DNA of 64,000 bases. Source: Nemopilema nomurai (lineage: Eukaryota > Cnidaria > Scyphozoa > Rhizostomeae > Rhizostomatidae). Numbering within the stretch: the stretch's first letter is position 1; the number at the start of each line of letters is the position of its first letter. Shown here in pieces: positions 13,486 to 24,776 of the stretch. Both the position numbers and the translations under genes were made by a program. The DNA is taken from contig ML133422.1 in assembly GCA_003864495.1 (NCBI GenBank), forward strand, positions 2,907,601-2,971,600, given 5' to 3'. A model generated the notes under the pieces. The model made no database searches and was not told the origin of the DNA. It saw nothing but the letters and a program-made list of their open reading frames with translations.

Positions 13486-14879
13486 ATGATGATGCAAGAA
13501 GATGCCCACTTGACGCATTCTTTAGAGCTGGCTACCAGAGTCTTGTTTGCTGTGATGAAGTTGAACATTGCAAAAGACGATGAAATTTCCAACCCAGCAA
13601 CTGCTGAACAGTTTGGTTTGGACGTTTACAAAGTGGAGCACGTTGGCTCTAACGATGACGACTCAGACACAGCATCTTCCGAAGAGTTCAACTGCGTAGG
13701 AAACAGTAGCAAAGAGAGGCAAGAGACGGCAAGGGAATGGCAGCGAAACTCAAATGAACCGAAAATTAGACGCCTTTCCTGCCCATCTAACCATATTTTT
13801 CCAGGCAAACCGGAGAATAGAAGATACAGTTGCACAGAAATAAAAAGCAGCGGAAAAGGTGTTCCTGTAGACAAGAATAGTGGTTTGAGCAACTGGAAAG
13901 GCAGACATGATTTACAACTTGTACACAACGAATCACATTCTTCTACGCCGAGAGCAGATCTTTCAAATAGGGTAGGAATCGACCAGGACTTGAATTTGCC
14001 TTTCGCAAAGATGGCCTTGCAAATGCCAAACTCGAGATTAATGTTTCAACATGGAGCAGGTCTCTTCAAAGATCGCCAAGAGAGTGTGCTACCCCAAAAC
14101 GTGCCACTCAGTCAGAGATATGCATCATATGCCAAATTTGATTTTGCTCAAGATCGGAGCGTACTTAAAATAATAGAAGACTCTGTAAACAAGAAGCCAG
14201 CGAAGGCTCTCCCACCGATTAATAACCTGACGAACAACCTGGAGAATTTAGACGGGGGACAGATTGATCCAAATACAAGAAGGATTTTACAATCTCGCAA
14301 ATACGAATCGTCTTTTATCTGGCAATCGAGTGGGGATGACCTGCTCGCAGGAGAAGATCATTTGAAAAGGAGCAAACAAAGTCTCCGTGGGAGAAAAGTA
14401 AAAAAAACTATGAAAGCTTCTGATATGAAATTAAAGTCCCAGACGATGGATAAAAAATGCTCATTGTTGGCTGTCGAGGAAAGAAATGTGAAAGAATTCC
14501 CACGAAATGATGTACAGATTCTCCAATTAAACGGAATCTCCAAACGCATACGTCAGGGAGTGGCTAAAACGAAACAGAGGCAGAGTGAACGTAAAGGAGG
14601 CTACGCCAAGGCGAATGGTAAAAAAATCGAGCCCTCGAGTTGAAAGTTGCAAAAATGCAGAATGGAATTGGCGGTAGAAGCATTCTTGAGAGCAGCAACA
14701 ACAACAATGAGATAAAGTCAATAATGAAAGAGAGGAAGAGGGAAGCTACCCCTAGAAAAAAGGACCCACAAAGGAAAGTCTCGTTTAACCAAAAAGTAAT
14801 TAGAATACACGTGATTACAAGACCGATTGGGAGTAAAGAGAGCGGACCTGCCCGCACCCCAGTAGATGAGAAAGCGTAG
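13486..14879 (+). CDS. Gene B: disordered protein, frame break at A7 before a SIMK/RVxF tail
   Basis: A 385-codon frame opens with three ATGs and closes at a TGA at 14641-14643. The protein is hydrophilic, has RRLS and RRYS sites and an acidic serine-rich stretch near residue 60, and is not recognised. In the -1 frame, open from 14622 to 14879, the sequence continues with SIMK (codons 14718-14729), then RKVSF (KVSF at 14775-14786) and NQKV. This has the same layout as gene A's tail: SILK-like motif, basic spacer, RVxF, N-x-K-V. The two frames meet at a run of seven A (14620-14626); one -1 slip or one extra A joins them directly. The tail is therefore probably coding, by sequence error, true mutation, ribosomal slippage or an unseen splice. 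I annotate the whole span and mark the break separately. Confidence 0.65.
14620..14626 (+). other. A7 run at a -1 frame junction
   Basis: The zero frame reads GGT AAA AAA ATC and ends six codons later. Shifting -1 after the second AAA gives AAT CGA GCC and enters the frame encoding the SIMK/RVxF tail. Tandem AAA AAA A is a slippery arrangement, but a homopolymer is also the commonest place for a sequencing or assembly indel. Confidence 0.55.
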
Positions 14880-15752
14880 TAAATTTGATCGTGACTCTTT
14901 CTTCATCACCAACATTCATCACATTCGCCCAAATCTTTGCGTCACAAATTTCAGCTTCCTGATGCCCAGTTGCATAATGAACAAAATAGCAGGAAGCATG
15001 TAGATAGTCTCGTATTTCTTAAAAAACGATGATAATGATTAGAACCGGCTATTTTCACGATCTTCGCTAGACGTTCGAACGTCAGTTACTACATTTCAAT
15101 ATGTTATTTAAGTAATACACCTAAAGAGAGAGATCAGTTTAAGCAGAATCAAATATTTGACTTGGAAGCGACCAGGCTCAGGCATCAAAACAAACTTTGA
15201 AAGTTCTTTAAATAAATTGCAAAATTATGTCAGAGAAACACCACGACGAGCCAAAGTTTGGGAGGAAACCCGGAAGCTTTTACCGGGAAATTTATTGTCA
15301 AAGCCACGATTGCTCTGTACGATTTGTTAAATTTAGTTAGATGAGTGACGTAATTAAAAAGACATTGAAGATTGCTATTCCTTCAATACCAGTCAAATGA
15401 GTTTCTATGATTCCTTCTCTCTCGCTGCCTGTCGGGTGAGTTTCCACGTTAGTAGAAATTCTGCTAAATGAGCAGACAGGATTTCATAATCAAGGATTTT
15501 TACCTATCAGTGCAGGGGTTTATCCAAAGACACGTGAGAGTTGAACATGGAACAGCGATAGTATTGACTATATTCCTAAATAGAAACTGGTTGTTAAATA
15601 GAAATAATTTATTACATAACATACTATTCAACTATATAATTGTCTAGTTGCCTACAAGGTAAGACAATGCTATCTTATTTAAATCTGGACTTAAATTATC
15701 TGAAACTGAAAACACTTTCAGTCTGCGTCTACTCAGAGTGGCAATCTTTGAT
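14880..15752. other. Intergenic, gene B to gene C (convergent)
   Basis: No supported coding region. Genes B and C converge here, so the stretch should hold both 3' UTRs. Confidence 0.5.
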
Positions 15753-16439
15753 TCATCTCTTAGAGTGGGTATATGAAAGAACGGGCCTAGCAGGCATCTC
15801 GTCCTCCTCAAACGAGTCCTCACTGAACATCATCGGCAGCCTAACTACAATTTGCCTACGTTTCAAGCTTTTCTCAGTCGGCCATGTTGCATGTGCCTCG
15901 TGCTCACCTTTAACATCTTTGCCTTGAAGCATGGCCACGCTCGATCTCAAGAACTCACCGTCCACGTGATCGAAGGCAAAAGTCGTCGGACTTGGCGAAT
16001 GACGGTCACTGTTAAACCAGCTCACGTGACTGTCTGCCTTGCATTGACTGCACGATTTTCTGTGTACATCGGTAACATCATATCGCTTTTTCAAATCGTA
16101 CTTTGAAACCAGGAAACTATTCACTGCCGGGGTAGTTCTTGTCACGTGTCCACTTGCACTTCGCTCGACAGCTGTACCCTTGACCAATCGCTTACAGTTC
16201 GGTACATGTCCTCGTTGAACTCCCTGCTCGTAGCTGCTGCCTGCCATACTGCAATAGCCTCGATTTGCTTTGGCTCCTGCAGGCAGTCGGCCCTCGGTAG
16301 AGCTTGCTCTGCATGGAAACCGGTCCCAGGATTTCTGCTCCGATTCAATGGAGATAACTGGCTTGCTTTTATGCCCGTTAACTCCCTTCATGGCTGCTAC
16401 ATTTCTAGCACTACCACTCGGCAACGGTCCTTCGCACAT
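15753..16439 (-). CDS. Gene C: hypothetical hydrophilic protein
   Basis: This is a 228-residue single-exon frame with an in-frame TAG just two codons before the ATG. The protein is rich in charged residues, Ser, Thr and His. It has no signal peptide or membrane segment, and it ends with a basic patch (SLKRRQIVVRL), an acidic patch (SEDSFEEDEMP) and a short basic tail. No family is recognised and it has no RVxF match. A plus-strand frame (16146-16787) overlaps it but has the Cys/Ser/His-rich composition of an antisense shadow. Like its neighbours it has one coding exon, and TAG just before the start could be a 3' splice site. Confidence 0.45.
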   Translation of the reverse strand: MCEGPLPSGSARNVAAMKGVNGHKSKPVISIESEQKSWDRFPCRASSTEGRLPAGAKANRGYCSMAGSSYEQGVQRGHVPNCKRLVKGTAVERSASGHVTRTTPAVNSFLVSKYDLKKRYDVTDVHRKSCSQCKADSHVSWFNSDRHSPSPTTFAFDHVDGEFLRSSVAMLQGKDVKGEHEAHATWPTEKSLKRRQIVVRLPMMFSEDSFEEDEMPARPVLSYTHSKR

Positions 16440-19400
16440 ACTCTACCATGGGTCAAATGGATGAAGCCCCAGCGCTTTACTCCCACTCAGCTATGCTCTG
16501 TCATGCATTTTGCAAAAGCAATATCCGGTCACTGGTTTGAAATTCCGTCAGTGATTCTTTGTGTATTTCTCCACCACACATTAAGCAATAGAAAACGGGC
16601 GTCCAAAATATTATGCCATCCCTCACAAAGGCTTCCTAAATTGCCTATGCAAAGTCTTCTCACAACATTAGATTGTTTTGTGTACTTACTTTGTTTAAGT
16701 ACAGTTGCTTTTAAAAACATGGATCGCCATTCGATACGGGATGCTTCTGCATTGTGCGGAGCGAGAGTACCACAGATTTCTGGATGACAAAGATGACTGC
16801 CCTGTTTTTATCCTTCTTCTGCTTGGCAACTTCAGTCCCCACGGCCTGCTGATCACAAGTGCTTCTCGTTAGCACATCAACGGCAAAACAGTATTGTTGC
16901 TCATCTCAGAGTTGGCGCGATCTTCTAACGATGCCGCACCAGGTGAATAGAAATACGAGAATGGGATGCGTACATTGTCCAAATGAGGTTTCGGATTTCA
17001 ATCGATTGACACCCTTACCAACGCCTCGGTTCTTCTCCACGTTCAAGCAGGAAATCCCAAACAGCTACTTCTCGCAATTGAGAAAAGGTGCTACAATAGC
17101 TTTGTTGGGATTGCTGGTTTACAATTCTTTGCGTAGTATTGGCCGCGCAACGTGTACAGGACCTTCATTGGTAAAACACATTCCTTTGTGCCTTCACTTT
17201 CATTTGAAAGAGAATGCACAAAAGCAAATAATCAACAAACATATTTATGAGGTTTTGCATGAATTGGTGAACTGAAACCATCACAGGAGCCGCTGAGTGA
17301 GCCAAAAACTCAATTTGAAATAATAATTTACTTTAGGATTAAGCGTAAAGTCAGATATACTGATAGAAAAACATAGTCTTTTAAAGTTTTCAATGAGGTA
17401 ATCTTAGTTTACATTTCAGGTTTACGTGGAAGTTAATGGTTTCCAAGAGGTCATAATTAAAATGTCATTTGTGGCTAGGCCGATTATGTGGGAACAAAGC
17501 TGTTTAAGAAATTACAGGAGCCATGGCCGAGTGCACTGCGAAGGAGAAGACAAAACTGGGTCTACATACTGCCAAAGCCAGAATGGAATAATAATTGTGC
17601 TGAGAAATGTTAACATATATTTCATAGTATTAACTTAGATTTCAAAATAGAACCATAATTTGGTTGTACTACGTGCATATTGGATGCATGGTTTTGATTC
17701 TACTGTTATGTGTCTTTTGAAAGTTATGCAATAGGAGACATTTGCCCTTTATTTGCATCAGGAGTGGAATAACAGCCGAATTACAGTTGCTTGATGCCTG
17801 TTGCATGCAAGTCAAATATTGCAAAAGAATATATCTGCCCATGCTGTCAACTTGTTTCATCATGTGACAGGCCGTATTTGATGAAGCAAGCAACTTAAAG
17901 AAAGTCCACAGCTGTATGTTCTTATGCTAAGAGAAATGTTTAAACAGGAGGATGAAATATTTGTTGAAAGGGAACAGAGCCTATTGGCAGACGCAAGCGG
18001 AAAAATGACCGAGGTAAGATTAGGACGATATGGTGGTAGCGAGAGATGAACGGGGTGGCTGGAATGCACCTTCCTTTAGAACAGGGGGTGAAAAGGTGCA
18101 ATTTGCAGTATGACCTGAAATGGGCTGAAAGATAGATGCAGTTTGAGGGAGGAATACTCGAGTCTGGGAGATTTATCGTGCGCTTCTAGAATAGTGGAAG
18201 CTAAACAACGATTCAAAACACTGTTTCCAGTTCAATAGGCCCACGTGTAAAAATTGGCCCCTCATGGATCCTCTCTCAGTCCGGTATTATTTATCGAAGA
18301 AGTTGTTGAGTCAGTAAGGGGTAGTGGAGAAAGCCACTGCGTAGGAAAACAACGACTTCACCAGCAGAGGTTGAACCATAGGAAGTCAGTCCGTGAAGAC
18401 GCCCATCTTTAGGAAAGAAAACGATCCCCATTGGCTAGTGAGAATTGGCGCCAAGTTTGAATGTAAATAGCCAACGAGCCTTGAATGGAAACCTGAGATG
18501 AATCCATCGGTTCTTAAATTATTAATAACGATGAAGAGGCGATAAATGGTGTTTCATTTGCCCTAGCAACGCATCCAAGGACATCCAGTGTCTAGGCGGC
18601 AAAATGCGCCTTCAAACGGCATAAACTTTCTTCCGTTAAAGTTGCATAACTGCTTATCTCTGATGTCCCGCGCCTCTTCCAATGACAGCTGCGGCATTCG
18701 GCTGCTGTGAAGTTGGAGATGCAAAATCACAGGGGTTCGATGATTACATTTAGTGAAAAAGACAGACGTGAGAAACAAGGTCTGTTGCGTTCATAAGGCT
18801 CGGGTGCTAAAAGGAAAGTTGGTCTAAACGACGAAGCTCGCCAAGATAAGAAACTGCCGTAATAAGGAGGCAATCACGATATATTTCTATATTCCAAGTG
18901 GAGATATTTCTCAAAGACTATACTCTCAGTTAGCCACTTTTCTAGAAAGCGATACATTCTTCTCTAAGAGTTTTGAGTTCTTCTCTAACAAAGAAGAGAA
19001 TGATTTCTGTTGTAGAAGGGTGGAGAGGGGGCTAAAGAACAGATGGATTTTAAAGTAGTGATTGTCTGCGCTGAAGATGCAGACACGCCCTTATCCTAAA
19101 GACTATGGCGGCCAACAGAATCTGCCCCTGGACTAAAATCAGAAGCGATGCTGTTGTTCAAATTTCCAGACATTCGTTCTTCTTACTAATACCTACCATG
19201 GGTGCGAGCTTAAGATTAATCTCAGCTGAAGCATTTGCCTGGACGAGTTTGATTGGGATTCGTGACTAGAATCAAGGTTGTCAAACCAGACAATGCACTC
19301 TGTAGTCCATGAAAGGTCACGAAGGTCTTAGATTGGCAGGCCTTTACTTAGCAGGAATTCTTTTAAATATCAGTACCCTTTGTCTGAAAATCATAGGAGC

Positions 19401-22400
19401 GACGTTCGCCTTTGATAAGCCCGTAACAATGCAGATCATGGGGGGCTCTATGGACAGTGGGTTTTGGATTTTGCTTGTTATTCATGGACAGAGAGGTCGG
19501 GCATGCTTCAAAATGGCAGGTATCAACTCATATTGCGCATTGCAAGACAGAGGCATTCGTGACGTCATATTTAGACTGCTTTACAGACCATAAAAATATT
19601 CAAATAAATAACCATACCAGGCACATATTTTCAACTGTTCAAAACTCACCCTGCAATCATTATATTCGATAACCCGGTAGCTTAAATAGAATAATAAGCT
19701 GCAAGAAGATAGAAATGTGAACAACGTTAATAGATAGCACCAAAAGAGAACATCCCATATGCAATTGTGCAAATGCACCAAGCGAAATACATATCGTGGT
19801 TGCAAGCATTGGATTATATAGCACTATCCACGGCTTGTTATGCTAGTCCACATATAGTTAAAGTAGTTAACTATGCTAGGTACAAATCTTCAAAATAGCA
19901 AGGAATAGTGGAAAGATCGTTTTTGCAAACATTGCAAACTTTTTTCTCTTCCCTCATAGTATGCAAACGACAGAAAATGACTCCAGTCTGGCAAAACAGA
20001 TAATGCAGCAATCGTTTGGACACTTCCAAATGTTTTAACGTTCGGATAAAAAAGTGATCAAAAATAATGACTCCGCTGTCTCGCGATATTTTTACTTAAT
20101 TTTGTGAAGTTGATGAAATTATCAATAATTTTATTGGCTGATTCAGTTTTCTTTACTTTTATTCTCTGATCATAAACTACAGAAATTAAAAAAAATCCTA
20201 TTCCTCTCCGACATTTCTCAACAAAAACCGTCTACTAGTGAGAGCCACCATTTCGAGGATTATGCACTTATCTAAAGCCGCACATCTCCCATTAAAGATC
20301 CTTTTTGTTCAATTAGCTGAAGTCAGGCCTTTCCTGCAGCTCATATGTCGGTTCTTTTATGAATAAATATTTTTTAAAAATTCACCTGTGTAGAACTCCA
20401 GGAGTTGGACTTTTGAGAAAATCACCTGCCTTGAATTGACGACAAACATTTTTAAGATAAAGTCACCATTAGTGCAATAAATGATCTTTGATTATCAAAA
20501 AAATATCTTGAAAATAATTTTATCCGGGATATTTTAGTTTCTTGAAGTTAGGAGTTCCTACAGGCAGCTAGTAGAGGGCTCAGATCTCATGTTTTATCAA
20601 TCTTTTTTGTACGCACAACCCTGCAAGAAACATCCGATAATTGCACGATGGCCTACGCATTTCCAAGCAGATTCGTTCAAAACAGTCATGGATAAACATG
20701 AGCATATGCGTGGGCCTAGGTGGAATCCTCTTCTACAAAAACATTATGAGTAACCCAGCCGGAAACCTTCAATGCAGCAATTATATCTGCACACGCCATT
20801 AAAGGGCAGGGCAACGTGTTTGTGTCTGAAAACTCTCACGCCACAAGGCGTGATAGAAGAGCAGTGATCTTTCCGCAGGTTGCTCGTGAGCTTCAGCGAT
20901 ATTCCCCGACAGGAATTCCAGACAATACAAGCATCCCTAACAATAGACTCGGGTTGCTTCTGAATGCAAAAATGTTTGAATCATCGTGCACGATTTGCAA
21001 ACCGATTCCAGATATCTTCACGATCAAGGCAGTCCACGCAATCGAACCGTCTGGCTTCGTCGCTTGGCAACAATGTTGCTTAGCAGCAATGTTGCTCAAC
21101 AGCAGACCCGGATAATGGATCCCAGATCTCTACTTCAAGGCGTATTAACGTTTGAGCAAACCTATACTTGCATTTTCTAATATACCTATTTCAATTCTCT
21201 TTAAAAACGAGCAATTTAGGCGAAGAAAAACAACCATATCCTATACCTATAGCTCCTTGAAAAATCTACCCCATGCAAACTCCCAATTCTGTGATATTGA
21301 CTGTTATATTGTTAATTATTTCCATCTTTTTTATTTTTGTAATTCGTATTATTCTAAGTGAATTGCTTTTAGTTAAAAAGTGTTTTTATGAAGTTGGATT
21401 TTTAAATATGGAACCGAACGCCAATAGCTGATTAAAGACAAATGAACACTGCAGCATTTTACCACCCTGTTTTTCATTACAGCTGCAATTATTGACATAG
21501 AGAGAAATGAAGTCAAGTACGATTGGTATTTGCCTCTATGCAGCTTGGATATTATCACTTTGCGTCATCAAAGATGCCTTGACACGGATTTGTCTAAAAA
21601 TGTAGCAGAGTGGCTGGTTAAAAGGAACAATTGTGACTCTTAGTGTTAATCTTTAGCTGTCAAGTGCTTCTAGACAGCCAATCACATAATCACAGCTCTT
21701 GTTTAAGGCAAAGAGGGCCAGAGACATCATCGAGTTCTCTAAGAGTACCTCAAGTTTCCCCTTCGAATAAGAGAAGTTGATAATTAAAGATGGTTACATG
21801 GTGAAAAGAAGAGCCTGGTGCAAACTGTACTTGATCGTGCAACCAATTTGGGTTGGATAATGAGCTGGTCCGGTTTTGTAGAACTGCCTTCAAAACAGTT
21901 TCAAAGTAAGATATTACTCGGGAATCCGTGCAGTATTTGTGCGGTTAACATGTTGCCAACAAGACGTAAGCTGCTTTGGGAAGTCTCCAACATTTCATTG
22001 AATTATTGATGCTTGGATTACTGGAAACGGCGAGAAATTACGAATGCTAATTTGGAAATATATGGATTGAAAGAATCGGTTCTGCTTCCATTTGCAGCTG
22101 CAAGGGCATTAGAGAAGGCTGGTGGAGAGATAAGGTGTGGCAATCAATGAGAGGAAATTAGACAGTCGATCGAAACACTCAACAGTGGATGCATTGTCAC
22201 TGAAAGGTTTGTGCCATTGCAGAACTCGATGCATAATTTATTCAAATGCTTGCTTAAGTATGTCTGTGATTTAATTCAATGCGGATTATGATCATAATTA
22301 GGGAATAAATTTACGCTCATCGAGAGTACCATAGGAATGGTTAGACTTGGAAACGCTCGCTAAGAAAATAGTAGACCGACTCAGGATTTATGAATTTGGA

Positions 22401-23621
22401 ATTTCGAGGATTAGTAAGCTGGAGAAACGCACCACACTCAACAGAGCTCAGACTAGACATGCAGGCCACATTGGCCGCTGGCTAGGTACATCGGACATCT
22501 GTGCGCAAAAGCCCAAGCAAGAACAAGAGATCAACGGATTCGTGATGAGATTATGCTAAATTTTTCCAATTAAAGAAGGGAAAGACTCAGTTGTATCCTC
22601 TGTTTTGAGCAGAAAACCATTAAAATGTCACAGTTATACAAAGAGACGGTGTCTTTTATTCAGGCCAAAACCACAAGATCTTGAACATTTCCTAATAATT
22701 TTAAGCCATTTGAACCAGTAATCATTGTATATACTACTATACCATTAGAATCTGCAAAAAAGTTACGCATCTAGCAATCAGTTTAAATCCACAAATGGAA
22801 TCTATTATCATGACGTATGCCAGTTAGCCCTCAGAGTGAAATGAAATGTAACAAATAATGACTGAACGCTTTTCACAGTGATTTCATACTGAACACATCT
22901 TATTACATATGACTCAAGCGCACATTAAACAGGAAAATGCTGCTGCATTCTGCAATGCCATCGCTTTGTTTCATTAAAAGGGGCTTTATTCGCCCCATCA
23001 AGTGTTATTTTGCTGCAACTGTTGCCACCTGTTATCGAAGACCCACACGAGGCAGTGGAACATTTTTTTGGAACGGCAGGAAAAATTCAATACTGCTATT
23101 ATCTGTATAATGTTATTATATAAGGCTTCAGGTTTTAACACTATTTTCAATCTTGCACAATTACGACTAAATGTTGTATTAAAGCATATCCAAATGCATC
23201 TTTCCAACAGTTGATCTTTCTGATTGATCATGAAGGCAATCAGAACGTGAATCAGAAAATCAAGAAATCAACAATGACTTAGGCAACAACGTTCTAAAAT
23301 GTAGCTCCCTCTAGGTATCATTAACTTGATGACGTCACAAGGATAAGGTCGCTGGATAATCATTAAGCCCTAATACCTTTTAATTGCAGGGGTTTTCAGA
23401 AAGACGCAACGCCTTGCAGAGATATTCGGGTGAATACAAAGGCCTTGCATAGAACTGGTGGATATAAAATGCTCTCGCCCTATTCACCGCTGTTGACTTA
23501 TAGCTGATCATATCATGGCTATAAGAGACGGTGGTATGAGCTGTATACATTAGGAAATGTCCACGCACGAATGGGATAGAGTATAGTGTCTAAGACTTGT
23601 TTGATGATTACAGTTTGCGGT
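16440..23621. other. Long stretch without a confident gene
   Basis: Only short frames are seen. The longest untangled one is a 138-codon plus-strand frame at 16859-17275 with one hydrophobic segment (ATIALLGLLVYN); I cannot support it as a gene. Near 21062-21105 the element AACAATGTTGCT recurs in partly palindromic form. The last 200 bases probably contain non-coding 5' sequence of gene D. Confidence 0.5.
21055..21110. repeat. Short palindromic CAACAATGTTGC repeat
   Basis: CAACAATGTTGC is followed closely by CAGCAATGTTGC and CAACAGC, giving overlapping self-complementary segments. It may be a remnant of an inverted-repeat element, but no flanking target duplication was identified. Confidence 0.35.
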
Positions 23622-24776
23622 ATGATGTCGAAACAACCCAGGGCTTCCTCACTCAAGCACGGCAATGAAAAGTGGGTGCACCAACGCAGTGTCCCGCCAG
23701 TCTCATCGCCAAAATGGATGACGTCATCAACAATTAATGTTATTGAAGACTTTTTGCGGAGGCAAGGAATAGACAGTAGGTGCTGGAGCAACATCGAGGT
23801 TAAGGGCGTAGACTTCCCGTCCTACAAGCTCAACAGCCGTGCAGAGAGAACGAGGCAATGTTTCACGTCGGCCACTAAAAGGATCGTCCCAAAAGAGTCC
23901 AACGTGCTTGCAGGAATGGCCTTTGTTCAAGATTTGATAGACGATAGTGATTGCAACAATCGAAAATCGACTCCTGCTAGCTATTGTCCAGCGCAAGGGC
24001 AAGTTGATGATACGCAGCCGAGTTTCTATCAAGCCAGCGCAAGCTTCAAAGAGCATTCGCCGGGGGCTCCAACAGTAGCGTGCACAAGGTCTCTGAAGAG
24101 GGAATCATTAGTGCAGAGAGAATTCTTGACTATTCCAACTCATGAAATGAAAATTAAAGTGCTTGCGGCCAACCGCTCGCCAATCTTCAGCCCTGAGAGG
24201 GCAAGCTTGCGTTTTTCTACGGCAAGCAGTCAGCAGAGCCTCCGCTCTGAAATGAGGCAAGCAACGGGAAAGTTGTCATTAGATGCAAGGTATGATGGCG
24301 TTCAAGATGGAGAGGCCAATCCGATACAGAGAACAACAACGACAAGATGCGATTTGCCAAATGGGGTGATAAATAGAAGTACGGACAACGGGACCAAGGC
24401 AAAAGGATCTGTTGGTATCTCAAAGCAAGCCAAAAAGAAGCAGAGAGGGGTGTTACTAACCGCCAAGGAAATTTATCCATATATGGAAAATACAGAGAAA
24501 TACGAGCAGATGGGTAAAAATTTAAAATTCTTCACAGATGTGTACAAGTTGACGAATAGGCTGAGTTCAGAAGATAGGAGAAAGATTGACGTGGCACATC
24601 GTTATATTTTGGAAGATACTTTTACCAACATCAAATTTTCACCGATCACTGGTTCTTATAAGTATTTGGTGAACCAAATGAACTATAAAAAAGTCGTGAA
24701 CAAGTTTTACAAATATGTCGACTCTTCGAACTTAAATTCTAGCTTTTTGAACAAAAAACCGATGAAAATAAAATAA
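23622..24776 (+). CDS. Gene D: unrecognised protein, paralogue of gene E
   Basis: A 384-residue single-exon frame starts at the first of two adjacent ATGs, eight bases after a 3' splice site (GATGATTACAG, then TTTGC). Two blocks match gene E: an N-terminal block at residues 36-55 (ST-I-x-VI-x-D-x-L-x-x-QG-[IM]-D, ending in W55 in both proteins) and a C-terminal block at about 348-375 (LVN-x-MN, KFY, YVDS). The region between is basic, Ser-rich and probably disordered. Both blocks look like short helices, and a binding role for them would be a guess. Gene D lacks an RVxF match at its C-terminus. The stop is followed at once by AAAATAAAATAA, possibly serving as poly(A) signal. The frame is open further upstream to a GTG at 23586, but the paralogue comparison favours 23622. 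Confidence 0.75.
   Translation: MMSKQPRASSLKHGNEKWVHQRSVPPVSSPKWMTSSTINVIEDFLRRQGIDSRCWSNIEVKGVDFPSYKLNSRAERTRQCFTSATKRIVPKESNVLAGMAFVQDLIDDSDCNNRKSTPASYCPAQGQVDDTQPSFYQASASFKEHSPGAPTVACTRSLKRESLVQREFLTIPTHEMKIKVLAANRSPIFSPERASLRFSTASSQQSLRSEMRQATGKLSLDARYDGVQDGEANPIQRTTTTRCDLPNGVINRSTDNGTKAKGSVGISKQAKKKQRGVLLTAKEIYPYMENTEKYEQMGKNLKFFTDVYKLTNRLSSEDRRKIDVAHRYILEDTFTNIKFSPITGSYKYLVNQMNYKKVVNKFYKYVDSSNLNSSFLNKKPMKIK

Noticed and set aside
16146..16787. 213-codon plus-strand ORF
   Set aside because: Antisense to gene C for half its length, with Cys/Ser/His-rich composition and no domain.
16859..17275. 138-codon plus-strand ORF with a hydrophobic segment
   Set aside because: No homology recognised, no splice or promoter support, and composition is close to background.
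23586..23621. Upstream start of gene D at GTG 23586
   Set aside because: A non-ATG start; the splice acceptor and alignment with gene E place the start at 23622.
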